Under the pieces are notes generated by a model that had not been told where the DNA came from, searched no databases, and was given only the letters and a program-made list of their open reading frames with translations. Source: Sipunculus nudus (taxonomy: Eukaryota; Annelida; Sipuncula; Golfingiida; Sipunculidae). Taken from it: a DNA stretch of 64,000 nt. The translations under genes and the position numbers were made by a program. Position 1 is the first letter of the stretch, and each line of letters begins with the position of its first letter. Of the stretch, positions 36,641 through 50,200 are shown piece by piece. Where the stretch lies: assembly GCA_026874595.1 (NCBI GenBank), contig CM049306.1, forward strand, positions 77,145,142 through 77,209,141. The letters are read 5' to 3'.

Positions 36641-37205
36641 TTCTGAACCTGAAGGTGATTATTGGCTTTAATGATAATGAAAGCGGTCACTTGAACCATT
36701 TGGAACACATAATAATAAATGAAAATAATCATATAAATGTTCTAACACATTGAGACTCTATCCGTTTTATGCTAATTGATCTGAGAGGTTGTGATGAATT
36801 TGTCTACACATTAAGAGACCAAATATTAACAATATAATCTAAATACTGTGGAACTTTAAGCTCAGTGCATTGGATCCGTACAGTGCTAAATATAGAGCGT
36901 TTTGTACTTCACTATCCACACATGGTTTAAAGTTATGCCAGAGGGAGAGAAAAAAAAGAAGGCATGTGCAACAGTTTCAATTATCATGCATAATTATTAA
37001 TAACGGATTAGACAACTTTATAACATTATTTTGATTTGGTTGATGATATTTTATAACTGGGCCATAAATTCCTCTCGTTCTTACCAGGTTTTGCCTTACC
37101 AAGTCTCTTTCAGATTTCCTTGCAAGGGAACATAATTGATATTTTAAATTGTAAATACATAACACGATCTAAACGTATATTGATATGGAGAGAACATTGT
37201 TATGC

Positions 37206-37440
37206 AAAGTTAAAAAAAGGTATGGTTCTCAGGCACTTTTTTTCAGAAATCAGTGCGGGCGGGCGATATTTTATTTTTGACCTCTTTTTGTATGTTTTGA
37301 TAAACATACTAAAAAATACTATCTTATAAAAATTGTATTATTTTAACTTCTCGAAAGACGAAAATCAAAATAAAAATTTTTGATGCGGGAGGTTAAAATT
37401 GACGCGGGCGGTGCTTGAGAACCATACCTTTTTTTTTTTG
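37206..37440 (+). mobile_element. MITE family A copy 3 (short, both ends intact)
   Basis: The terminal inverted repeat is clear: AAAAAGGTATGGTTCTCAGG at the left and the inverse, TTGAGAACCATACCTTTTT, at the right. GCGGGCGGGCGAT and GACGCGGGCGG sit subterminally. It is about 235 bp with no ORF, a deletion derivative relative to the longer copies. Confidence 0.9.
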
Positions 37441-38479
37441 GCCTTATGAATATATTTTTATTCAGCGCGATCGTATATTATACATGGTACGACGAAGTAA
37501 GAGCAATTTAAGCAGCAAGAACAAGAAGGGTGGATAAGGTTTCACAATAAATGTACAAAACAGGGAGGGGATCACATCAGTTCTATTCTCTATGAAGAAT
37601 CTAATTTAAATGGACACGTATCATTTCTGATTGTAAAGATTCCGAAAAATGAAGAAGTAGATAGAGAGATGTATATTTAACATGGAACAATCAGAAGCTA
37701 TGGGTTCTAAACAGAAAAGGACAAAGCCTGTGCCTTTATTCGGTCAAAGTAGGACGATACCATTGGGACTACTTCTAAAGATTCAATCTCTAACATATGC
37801 ATCCAAATGTATCATATTTTTTATATCATTATTTTTATATCATAGTTTATTATATTTTATATATTTTTGTTTTATTTCGGTAAAATCATCTGTAAAAGAT
37901 AACTCAGCTTTTGTAAAATGGTGTTGTAGATATAACTTGCAAGTGAGTTCATCTGTTTATATCACCTTTTTAAAAGAATTTTTTTTTATATATTTTCGCC
38001 CATGATAATTCGAGAGGATTCAGCTCCTATAGCTCCCATGTCATTTTTTGATAATTTCGATACCTACAATTTCAGTGCTTACTTCTGAAATAATAAAACG
38101 GAAGACCATGGATATTATAATGCCTAAGATATGGCCAAAAATGAAATATAATCCCTATTTTAAAGTCAGTCAATCGAGTTTATACACAAGCCATAATTCA
38201 AGGCCTTAAACAGCAGAAATATTCCATATTGAATGGCGGAGTTGTTCTTGAAATCATGTAGGGAAACTGAAATGCCTGATTACGATCTGGTAGAAATTCC
38301 CTAATATTCTCTCATTCAAGGCTATGTACACAAGCGAGAGGTTAAAACCTTACATAATTAGAGTACTCCATTCGAATGACATGAGTCATTGTTGAGAAAT
38401 CATGTCGTTAGGAAAATAATTGTGTGCTATAGCGTTGTGGGAAAATTACCCCCTAAAGCCCCCCCCCCCCCCCTTAGCC

Positions 38480-39430
38480 CAACATAAAGGCTATAGTATG
38501 TCCTTTCTGAAAAAACCTGGTCTTGTGCTAACATCTTCAAATAACAAACCTGTTAATAATTTACCATTGTTGTCAAAGGTACTCGAGAAGACGGCCCTGT
38601 CTGAATTGAATCAACAAACTAAGAGCCAAGAATTAATGCCAGATTATCAATAAGCATAGAGAGAAACTACTCATGTGAAACTGCACTTATCAAATTGACT
38701 AATTACATACTATGGTCTATGGAACGTCAGGAAATTACGGCAATGATGGCAATAGATCTTTCAGCCGCCTTTGACATGGTGGATCACTCAATTCTATAAA
38801 CAGTACAAAGGAATAAATTTGGTATACATGGAAAAGTTCTGGAATGGTTTGACAGTTATGTAAGCTAGCTATAGAACTATATCATATTGAGTAAAATAGG
38901 CGAGACATTTTCAAGGACTATGGATCAAACTTATGCCAGTACAATACAAGAAGTTTTTCCCGGAGACATCCTACATCATTGATATGCAGATGACCATGCA
39001 ACAAAGTGTTCATTCAGCGCAAGCAGAGAACTCCACCATCCGCAAACTAGAAACCTGTGCCAAAGATATTTAAACATAGATGGACTTAAATAGTCTAATG
39101 AATGAACAGTTCAAAGACAACATTCATTATGTTTGGTAACAACGGACATCTAGCAAAATGTACATCTTCTTAGTTAAATGTAAATAGAGAAAACGTATAT
39201 TGCAGAAAATACGAAAATATTGCAGCAAAATAAATATTAAACAAGGAAATATATGACAGTGCAACAAAAGCATGTAAGGCATTGGTTACCTATTCGTACT
39301 CGCATAGAACATAAATGTCTTGACAGTTGTCTTCAAAAGCGTAGAAAGAACTGCACCAGATTACTTTAAGCAATTTATAAAGATACACTGACCAAGCAAA
39401 TTAGGGCTCAGATCTGACAGCAGTGTTAGA
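38480..39430 (+). pseudogene. Dead LINE reverse transcriptase (Jockey/CR1-like)
   Basis: Conceptual translation across several stops and frameshifts gives the canonical RT blocks in order: LLSKVLEKTALSELNQ, LMPDYQ, SAYRENYSCETALIK, AMMAIDLSAAFDMVDHSIL, then a WF.SYV match and finally a YADD catalytic-box remnant at about 38984-38995. The many disruptions show it is long inactive. It lies between the lipoxygenase and the PhoPQ-related gene. Confidence 0.85.
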
Positions 39431-39540
39431 AGGATTGTTGTACCCGTTACAAAACAGAAAACATTTGCCTTGCGATCATTCTGTGTTTGTGGTCAAGAGC
39501 TAAAAAAAGCATTCTGGATGAACTGAAGACCAAGGTATAC

Positions 39541-39735
39541 AAAGGTATGGTTCTCAGGCACTTTTTTCAGATTTTTTTTGCAAAGGTATGGTTCTCAGGC
39601 ACTACATAACAAAGGAAATCTGATCAAAACTGTATTATTTTTATCTTCTTGAAGATGAAAATAATTTTTTTTTTGCGGAGGTAAAAATTGACGCGGGCGG
39701 TTCCTAAGAACCATACTATTTATTCTTTTGGCCTA
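39541..39735 (+). mobile_element. MITE family A copy 4
   Basis: Starts AAGGTATGGTTCTCAGGCAC, repeats that terminus at about 39583 (partial duplication), and ends GACGCGGGCGGTTCCTAAGA followed by ACCATACT. It directly follows the dead LINE. Confidence 0.85.
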
Positions 39736-40386
39736 AAACTTTTTTTGTAAATACTATACCTAAATATATTTTACAATACTGTTTCGGATATAATTTTTCT
39801 TTAGCTCTATAGTATTATTGTTACAATAACAGTATAGGAAGCTTATGTGGGATTCCCTGGTTTGAATGTATGATCACTTGACCAAAGCCTCGCCGCAGCA
39901 GATTATTTGTATTCAAAGTGCGCATGCTCGTGGAAAAGAAGCCTTGTTGTACTGCGCGGATTCGGACTCACAAGAGTACGACTCTGCTAGTTAAAGGTTT
40001 ATGGGCGTCAGAATCTGAACCCAACAATGCAACTGTGCTCCTGCATACACAAATGACGTGGGTATAAATGTAGTGGAGCGAGTAATGCAGTCCGTTCAAT
40101 TTCGTTGGATAAGAATTGTTTCCAAGCAAATGACATGAACATTGGTGGTATTGTGGTGAGCGCTTCACTGAATTACTAGTGAGTAATATTTTGTAAGCAT
40201 TCGCATGTGAAATGTTAACATAGGATGTTTCCTTGAAATTTATCACATTTTTATTTTAAAGTTTGACAGTTGATACGAGTAATCCCGGCCGTCCCATAGT
40301 GCCAAACAGGAAGATGTTCGTTTTGAGTAAACCTCTGACCGAATGGTGATGCTCTTTAAAGCAAAATAATTGGTCACAGCTTAACC

Positions 40387-40402
40387 TTTATTATTCTTTA
40401 TT
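40387..40402 (-). terminator. Polyadenylation signals of the PhoPQ-related gene
   Basis: Two AATAAA hexamers on the minus strand, 9 and 19 nt after the stop codon, implying a very short 3' UTR. Confidence 0.6.
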
Positions 40403-40410
40403 GTTTATCA

Positions 40411-40533
40411 CTAAACAATAGTTCCCCTACAGTCGTCTCCTGAACACCGAGGGCGTGGGAAGGTGTCCGGGATGACCACAACCTCCGAGCTCAGGTCGTA
40501 TTCAACACTTCCCGTGACGTCATTCCACTGGGC
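40411..40533 (-). CDS. PhoPQ-related exon 15 and stop
   Basis: 40 codons plus TAG, ending PRPRCSGDDCRGTIV with two cysteines that could pair. AATAAA signals follow within 25 nt (complement at 40397-40402 and 40387-40392). Confidence 0.92.
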   Translation of the reverse strand, partial: AQWNDVTGSVEYDLSSEVVVIPDTFPRPRCSGDDCRGTIV

Positions 40534-40653
40534 CTGTGGCGGAAAAAAAATAATGCAATATATTTTTTGGTATTTCATTTTGAAATGAGTTTTATTTATT
40601 TTCATTTGTTTAAGATGGTTATTTATCATTATCAAGCTGAAAACTGATATCGC

Positions 40654-40729
<76 letters not shown>

Positions 40730-43071
40730 ACACTTATGGCCATAATAACGTGCTTTTTCCCATTATTTTCTTTTGAATAAGATCGAGCATTGTCAGCTAA
40801 AACCCCACAATATATTAGACCCTGTGTTAAAAAGTGAGATAATTTCAGTTCTCAGTTTACACATCAGATTATCATAACATAATAGAAAGATAAAATATAA
40901 AAATATACTTAAATTATTTATTAATTTCTGCTTATTTTAGAACAGAGATGAGGCGTAAATTAAAATATTTTTGTATGCGTAAAAAATGTTATCCGCTGTT
41001 TTACTCTGTTTCACACTAGTATGGTAAAATTCAATATATGTACAAATGCAAGTGATTATAGTTAATATAATGTTAGTAATGATGAAATGGACACCTGAAC
41101 AAAGAACGAGGTCCACCCGGTAGACGGATTGTCATACTTAACGTGATAACGGCCTGGGGACTGTAAGGAAAACAAAGTTAAACTATATGATTTCATATAT
41201 GAGTTAATAATAATAATAATAATAGTAATAATAATAATAATAATAACAATATCATTTAATTGCTGGAAAATAAATAATATCTTAACTCCTATAACATGTT
41301 GATCCGAAATAAAAATGCCACAATAACAGCATGTAAAGTGTTGTGTTAGTCTTCCAGATTATATAACATAACCAAATAACAAAATCTTAAATAGCCAAAA
41401 AGGCATTAGAATAATTAGCTATAAAAAATTATAATAACCATTACACACATTATTCATTGCCTGAATTAAATACGTATGGAAGACAAAATTAAATATGCTT
41501 GTCATTTTTAAAATGTTATTATAGTTATCCTAAATGCACTTACAATTAATTCCAATCTTTCGGGTTCTTCTTCCCATGTAACGTTTGTGAGAACAGGATC
41601 TTGAGGATCGGGTCCGATAAGTATACGGAAATCCCGGCTACAACACAGCGAGGTTGAATTAAAAGCGAAGTCCATCGTACCTGCCTCAAGCAACTGATGC
41701 GCACCTAACTTCGCATTTACATTGCATTTCTGGAGCAGGATTGATAACCTGAAACTGCCTTAAACATTGAAGAACATCAGCAAATTTTTTAGCAGCTATT
41801 CGGGGTTTTCTTATGAAAATCTCTGTCTAATTAATAATTCAAATATAACTGTTATTATTAAATAATTATTGCTATATACCTGAAAACATTCAGCTCATTT
41901 GTTAAACTGTGCACATAATTACTACTTCTGCTCTCTAAATCATTTAAACTGACTTTAAGATGTTTTTTTGGAGAACTTATAATCATGATGAGTACCGAAT
42001 AACACACGAATGTGAAGTGCAATCATAATCTTACTGAAATTGTCTATAATCTCCTATAGTTAACCCGAAAGTGCTCCTAGTTTTCATAAGAGCCTGGTAT
42101 GAGCCCTGCCTTATATTTAGCTGAACTTGTTTCTGGACACGTACTTGTTTGGTTGTTCTGTGTCTCCCCTCCACACTGTGATGAAGTCAGGCTCAGGATC
42201 GACAAATACATCGATGTAAGCGCCTGTCTCCTCCTGTAATGAGAATAAGAAATTATTGCATTATTCGGTGGCGATATTTTCACACGAATTCAGTACCCAG
42301 GGTATAATGACAATGAAAAAAAATATCGATATTTAATTCAAAAATCGAAAACATATTTAAGAGGTTTGAAATGAGTTAATGTTTGTTGTTGAACCAAAAA
42401 TCGGTGATTTTTCCAACAGCATGCAACGAAAGCCACCCAGGTCGTTTTTACGTGCATACCGTCATAGCTCATTAATCATGCGTGTGTTGAGCTCAGGAGT
42501 ACATACATTGTGCATGCATTTGCACCCCAGCGGTCATAAAACGTGCCATACTAAATTTCCAACATGAACGCCTACGATATAAACTCTCACAAGACGTTAT
42601 TAATTTACGAGAAGCAGAATGAAGAGAATACTCACGTATGTCCGTGTCCAATTGATCTGTGGCAGTGATTGATTCTGAAATGAATAATTTATATTTCTTC
42701 ATCATCATTGGCAAACGCTGGATGTACTTTGCAATGCCTGGGTGAAAGATACATTATGGAGAAAGTATTATCAATTTCACACAATTTCACAAACTTCTAA
42801 TTGATCAACTCCCTGACTTTAAATTGAATAATGCCCACTGAAATGTTATTTATTGGTATGAAATAAACAGGGATGTAAATAAAATGCATACGTTTAGTAA
42901 GTGCGCGACAATACAAGACGAGATAAATATAAAATGACATTGTGCCGTCTATTCGACTAATATACTCACGTTCAGCACGTCGGTGAACATGTTCTTAATG
43001 TTGTCAAAGATCTCTTCGTGGAAAGGAAGCATCGTATGCTGGGCATTGGGTAACATCCTGAAAATTACAAT

Positions 43072-43127
<56 letters not shown>

Positions 43128-46100
43128 TATAAACGTCTTGCAAATTGTTGTTCTGTAATATTTTTTTAGAATAGCAAATCGAAACCTTCAATACAGATTT
43201 TTTCATTTTCATATAAACCATTTGCTGAAGTCGACAAATTACAGTAAAACCTCGCCTTGCGGTCGAAGGGACTTTCAATAAAGCTTAGACTTATACGAGG
43301 TAAACAGATTTTATAGAGTAACGAGAAATCTGCATTCCGAGGAATGCATGCATCCGCCACGTGGGCCTTCACATATTGGCCCATATTCTTAGGAACATTC
43401 GTGCATAAGTGAATATTTGTGAATATTCCTTGATGAAATTCTTGAATCCGGACCATGTGCCAGATCTACACTAAAATCTCATAGCTTCTGTACAAGCCCA
43501 TTACCGAAAATACCTGAACATTTAATAGGATTCCGATCATGACTGCGTGAGTTATATTGTGTAGAAACACACACACACACACACTCGAGTGGGAATTAAC
43601 GCATACCCTCCAAATGGAGGCGATAATTATACTTTGAACTTCGAGGACGAAACTGCGACAGAAATGTGTTATTCGATTTAAGCGAGCTCGACACAAACTG
43701 TTTTTATTATATATCGTAAAATTATTTATAAAATCTCTGAGATATTCAGAAAGGTTCGTACGTACATGATATACTTCTGTTTGCTGGGTATGTCATCCCA
43801 CCAGAGGTTTGTGTCGTCGAGTAAGAAGAATTCGTCACCAGCGGCACCGATGTACAAAATGGGCATGGTCAGGCGGTCCCGAAACGCTGCATGCCAGAAA
43901 AGGAAAGATCAATCAAAGCAAGTTTTAATAATGAGCGCGCAAAGACTGTTCAGGTACTATAGTTTAAACTTGTAAATATACTCTCAAGATTTGAATTTTA
44001 TACATAGAAGATTATAGGAGTCAGTATTTTAGGCTTGATTAATTAGTATCTCCTTTATTTATGGTAACTCCTGAAGACTGCCGTTACTTGTGACTTGTTT
44101 TTACAACGATTTATTTCGTTTGGTAGTACTGTTTCATGGTCAAATCCAGTGGCCTCAATTTATCATCCAAGGTTGGGGTTGGGGGATGACTCGCAGACAA
44201 ACAGATAAAAGAATAAGATAGAAAATAAGATATTATGTTTCCCGTATAAGTTAACTCTAAATCAGGTTTAGATATATTATTTCACATAGAAAACGCATAA
44301 ATGGAACCAAAGTCTATGATTCTATTAATAATATATTTTATTTGCAAAATATAAATTATATTCTCTGAATAGCAGGGAGATGATCATATTGACCCCCCCC
44401 CCCCCTTGTTAAAGAGGGTTCGCCTCCATCCATATATAGAAGCCCCTGGTCAAATCAGTTTGTCGTAAAAACTCTTTTATATAATTCCGATCAGCCTTTG
44501 GGTGTCCCCTTCTAAAAGAAATGTGTGAACCACAATGATTCGAAGCCGTTAACGACAAAGAATAAAAACAAAATACTAACATTATTGTATATTTTACATG
44601 TGATTCTGTAACTGTTTACCATAAGGATCAATGTAGCTGGCTAGGGTCTGTGTTAGTGGGTTGGTGAGTTCGTTAGTGATATTTGCGTAGTAGTAATCTT
44701 TAAAAGCCCAAGACCACCCGTTCAGAGACCGATAGTGTTTTTGCAGATTCTGAAATGCAAACCACATTTATAAATGAACATAAGATTTTTCATGACAGAT
44801 GATCTTTACTACGGATATGGGGTTAAAGTTCAATGGTTTTAATCGTTAACCATTCCTATTTAAACCTCATATCAAATTAGATTTGCTTTATTTGACGAAA
44901 TAATTTTAAACTTTGACATCTCTTTATACATATGAATCATTCTGTTACATTTTAGATTACCCTTTTGATATTTTATATAAATATAGAGAAAAAACATTTT
45001 GTTTAGTAATTTATATTTTTACCTCTACAAAGTTAAGAAGGCTCAAAACCTGCGGAGCCATAGCAAACACTCTGTCATCTACAGCCCCGGCCAGCCAGGT
45101 CGTCCAACCACGCTGAAATGAAACAAAAATTATCTTTGTCATTTACATGATCGATAAAATATTTATCCAGCAGATGTCTTGAAGACGGCTGAACTTCACG
45201 AACGTTTGGAGTTGAATGAAACTGATATTATATGTCATATAGAAAGTACGATTAAATGAATACTGCAGCTGTTACCATTCTTTTCGAATATTGCAATGAT
45301 TATACCAAGAAGACCCGCTACTGGAGCTTGTATTTATCAGTACAAGTACTTTTCTCATAATTTAGAATACCCTTGGTTTTAGAAAAACAAATTTCTTAAC
45401 AAAAGTGGTAAATTATTAAATCTGATTTTGAATCTTCGATAAAAGTAACATCAAAATGATATCACTTATCTTAAGGTAGGTTTACCTTAGACGGGCCGCC
45501 CAGGAAGTATTTGCTGACGTCAATATCAGCGGTTTCTTTTACGAAGCTGGTAACGGCGTCCATGGCACGGACAGCGGCCTATTAAGGTAATATTAAAAGA
45601 TTTTCATCTTCTCACAAACTCAGTTTTCTGTTAACTTACGATATTCCAAGTTTGGCAAATATGCTACCACTATATGACATAGAAACGGGCACCATGAAAA
45701 ATAACGCCCATTAAGTCATACAGGTAACGAATAGAAACCACAGATTCATTAAAAAAAAAAAGTATTATGTTTTCCTCGTTGGCAACATTTTTAAATGTAT
45801 GTGTATATGTGTGCGCAATATGCAAACAATCGTCTGTCAAAATCTGCCACTCGATACTTTCTTAACAAAGATGAAATACTGTTTGATTCAAGACTTATGT
45901 CACCATTGTTAAGAATTTAATAATTGGAGATAATAAGATAATTCTCTTAAATACCTGGGGTTTGACATCTTAGATTATATGCTTGAATTGTGATTCACCT
46001 AACAAGGCTGGTAGGGAGAAGATTCCAATAAACGTCATACCTTCGTCATTGGGAAAAGGAGAAGTACTTCCGGATCCGCACCTTTGTCTAAAACCACAAA

Positions 46101-47196
46101 CTGACGGAAGGTCCATCCAATGATGGCGTCCTCGATCCGAGAAGCGTTGGTCGGATCAGTCTGAAAAGGATTGCGTTACAGTATATTCGTATATGTTCGT
46201 AAATTCCGATAGGTCAGGCAGAGAAACTTGGCGCTCGAGTTCTCTAGTCGAGGGATACGGGGACCTAAGACCTGTCAGTCCGTCTGTAATTATGCTTTAT
46301 AATAAAATATATAAGATAGAACTTAATGCAATGCCATAAAGGTACCTGTCTCTGTTTCATGACGGCCAGGGACCCATAAATTAATTATATAAATTATTGT
46401 CAGGTGGAACTCTCATTTCTAGGGGTAACAATGCAGGTACATGTATATAGCCTGACTACCGGGATCACTTGAAGGTACCCCGCCTTAAAGGCACCAAAAC
46501 AGGCAAGGGTACAACTGTTAGTCCCAAAAATCAGGAGAAATTTGGAGAAGAAAGAGATGAATAGCTAAACGCTATAAATATTGATTAATGTAGATCAAGT
46601 TCAGCGTCAATAATGATGAATATAAGATGTTTAAATATTACTCTAATTGCCTTCTTTTGTCCAGATCACTGTCATTGGGATTGATTTTCCATAAATTTTG
46701 GTTAATTTGTTCGGGATTATTTTATTTTATACTTAATTTGCTAAATAACCGAGGAGCCATAAGGTTTCTGCTATTCTTATTTTTTTTTAATTATAAGGTA
46801 AGACTGTTACTGCCAACAAAAATTTGATATGAGAGCAGGTTAATTAGGGAAGTGGGAATTTGGTCGAAAATGCAATGTAGTGGCAATCATTGTTTTTAAA
46901 CTCATCTGAAACACAATAAAATACTTAATGGTACTATAAAATGGCGGAACTACACTGGTACCTATATGCCACCTGGTATTCACTTTTCAAGTTCATAAAC
47001 ACTTAACGGGAAGTTTGACGCATAGATATAAATTGTACTTATCTGATGACGCAAATACTCACCGCCATAATTATAGGTTGGTTAGGTACGTTCTCTAATA
47101 ACACTCCTACACTTCCGGTGTCGCGTGCAAAATCCTCTACGAAACCTACCAGGTAATTATCGTCAGGCAGGGGAGGCCTGAAAGTATCATTCATAT

Positions 47197-47239
<43 letters not shown>

Positions 47240-50200
47240 TAGATTGGATCTCAGACCACTTCAAATACTGAGTCAGTTTGGGGAGGACTCTTTATGTCTT
47301 AATTCATCAGTCTGATCACTTTCGAAATATTTCGAATCATTATCATATGAGGTTCTGGTTGACAAATCTGTTAATTACAGTAGAAAAAGAATTTGGTCCG
47401 ACGTTTTACCAGGTAACATGGTACAATGAAACTCTTAAACCCTAATGGTCGCTCGGCAGTTGCAGATAAGCATACCAATTTTCAAGGCAATCCATGCAGA
47501 GAAATTAAAGAATATTTTTCACATTTTTTATTACTTATCTTGACAATTATGACATTGCATGAGCCACAATAATACATGATGTACGTGATTTTACGTTGTT
47601 TTGTATCTCATTTCATTATATTTGTTCAACAACATTTTAAATTTTTGCTACAGATCAGATTTTCATAGAATATGTGTGGTTTTAACATTATGCTATTCCA
47701 AGTAGATATAATTATGAACGGTCGTTAGGTCGAATATTTTCTTGGTATAAATTTATATAGACTGGTGCTCCTCTAACAGCGTGCAATCAAACGCAACGCC
47801 GGGGGAGTCGGAATGAAAAACACAGCTTTATACTGGTTAACCTTTCTATATGTAACCTCGGAAGGGAATAATTTCGGTAAAAATCTCTTTTATTTTATTG
47901 ACTAATAATTTCAGTATCCTCTATCACTTGTTCATTTGCAGGACAATAATCTCATTTCTTGTGAATATACTTACGTTGCAAAACTTTCCTTACATATCTG
48001 TTCATGTCAGATTGCACACTAACCAGAATTCTCGGTATAATTTAACCAACATTTTACCAATAATCTTATTACTCACTCGTCTATGTTATCTGGCAGACCA
48101 ATACTCTCAGTACCCACTCGTCTATGTTATCTGCCAGACCAATACTCTCAGTACTCTCTCGTCTATATTATCTGCCGGCCCGATGCTGTCAGTGTTCACG
48201 CGTCTATGTTATCTGCTAGTCCAATACTCTCAGTACTAATCCGTCTTTGTTATCTGCCAGACCAATACTCTCAGTATAAACACGTTTATTTTATCTGCCA
48301 GACCAATACTCTGAGTACTCACTCGTCTCTGTTATCTGGCAGACCAATAGTCTGAGTACTCACTCGTCTATGTTATCTACCAGACCAAGGCTCCGAGTAC
48401 TCACTCGTCTATGTTATCTGGCAGACCAATACTCTGAGTACTCACTAATCTTTGTTATCTGCCAGACCAATACTCTCAGTACTTACCCGTCTATGTTATC
48501 TGCCAGACCAATACTCTTAGTACTCACTCGTCTTTGTTATCCTGCGGACCAATATTCTTAGTACTCACTTGTCTTTGTTATCAAGCAGATCAATACTCTG
48601 AGTACTCACTCGCCTATGTTATTTGTCAGAGCAATTCTCTCAGTACTCACTCGTCTATGTTATCTGCCGCACCAATACTCTCATTACTAACACGCCTATG
48701 TTATCTGTAAGAGCAATACCCTGAGTACTCACTCGTCTTTGTTATCTTTCAGACCAATACTCTCAGTACTCACTCATCTTTGTTATCTTTCAGACCAATA
48801 CTCTCAGTACTCACTCGTCTTTGTTATCTGTCAAGCCAATACTCTAATTACTTACTCGTCTTTATTACCTTTCAGACCAATACTCTGAGTATACTCACTC
48901 GTCTTTGATATCTGTCAGACTTAAACTCTCAGTACTCACTCGTCTATGTTATCTGGCAGACCAATACTCTGAGTACTCACTCGTCTATTTTACCTGCCAG
49001 ACCAATAAAATTATTACTCACTCGTCTATGTTATCTGCCAGACCGATCAACATGAAAGCGGCCTCGGGATGGTCACCGGGAACGTCAGGGATTACCACTG
49101 TCATGTAGTGCCACCACACCGGCCAGTTAGACACGGTCTCTGTTGATAAATCTCTAATTATTAAACTACTCGCATAACTCAACACTTAAGCCTTTTTCTA
49201 AATATTCCGTACCTTTCAGGCTTTAAAATAGGTGGCCAAGAATATACATTATAATTCTAGTGAAAGAGGTAAGAGGATCAGGTTGAAACATTGTGCAGTA
49301 ATAATGTATATAATTATTTATAAATAATACCCATTAACACTGTATGATTAACACTAACGTTATTCCCGTTCGCAATTGGTATAGAACGTATTATGCTGTG
49401 ACCATCCAGTAACTTAATTGTAATCGATTCATCCAACGTTGGTATTATGTTGAGAAGGAGAAATAATCCACGTCTTTAGTACAAATTAAGCTCATGTAAG
49501 CCAACATTTTGAGAAAATATGATAGAAAGATAGCATAATTATCGTCACAGATTCTCAAAACCGTTCACAATCGTAAGGCTTAGTGCATAACATACACACG
49601 AAAAGCTATCATCCCTGGTGATAAAAATGCTCAAATCATAAAAAAATTACGTACCGTCCTTCCAACGTTGTGACGTCATATTGAGAACGTAGGTGGTGAT
49701 GCCACCCGGTCTGACGTAGGTTTCTAACAAAGTATATCCATACTCAGGGTCTATTCTCCTCACATACTCGTCTAAGGGCGTATTCCGATCCTTGAGAGTA
49801 TGAAGAGAAGTAAAGAAGATATCGATACTGAGTTTACGACATATCAGACTTTGTGATACATTAGATTAAGATTTGAACAGGAGAGTGTGCATTAGGCAAA
49901 TAAAGTATGGTTCTAAAGGCACCGCCCTCGTCAATTTTTACCCCCTCCCCCCTCCACCAAAACTTTTTATTTTGATTTTCATCTTCCTTTAAAGGAGTTC
50001 CTTTATAATCTATTGCTTTTGCCTGTTTAGCAAATATTTCTGTTATTATCATGCTTTTTCCTGATCATATGACATTTTTATCGAAACATACATAAACAGG
50101 TAAAGCAAAAATCGCCCGCCCGCTTGATTTTTTTAAAGTGCCTGATAAATATACCTTTCATTTGCCTTACTTAAACCAAAACATAGGGCGCCCGCCGTGG

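Noticed and set aside
47898..49108. Repeat-rich plus-strand frames (LSVLTRLCYLADQYS-type)
   Set aside because: These are translations of the 41-bp exon-edge minisatellite on the wrong strand; frames shift because 41 is not a multiple of 3.
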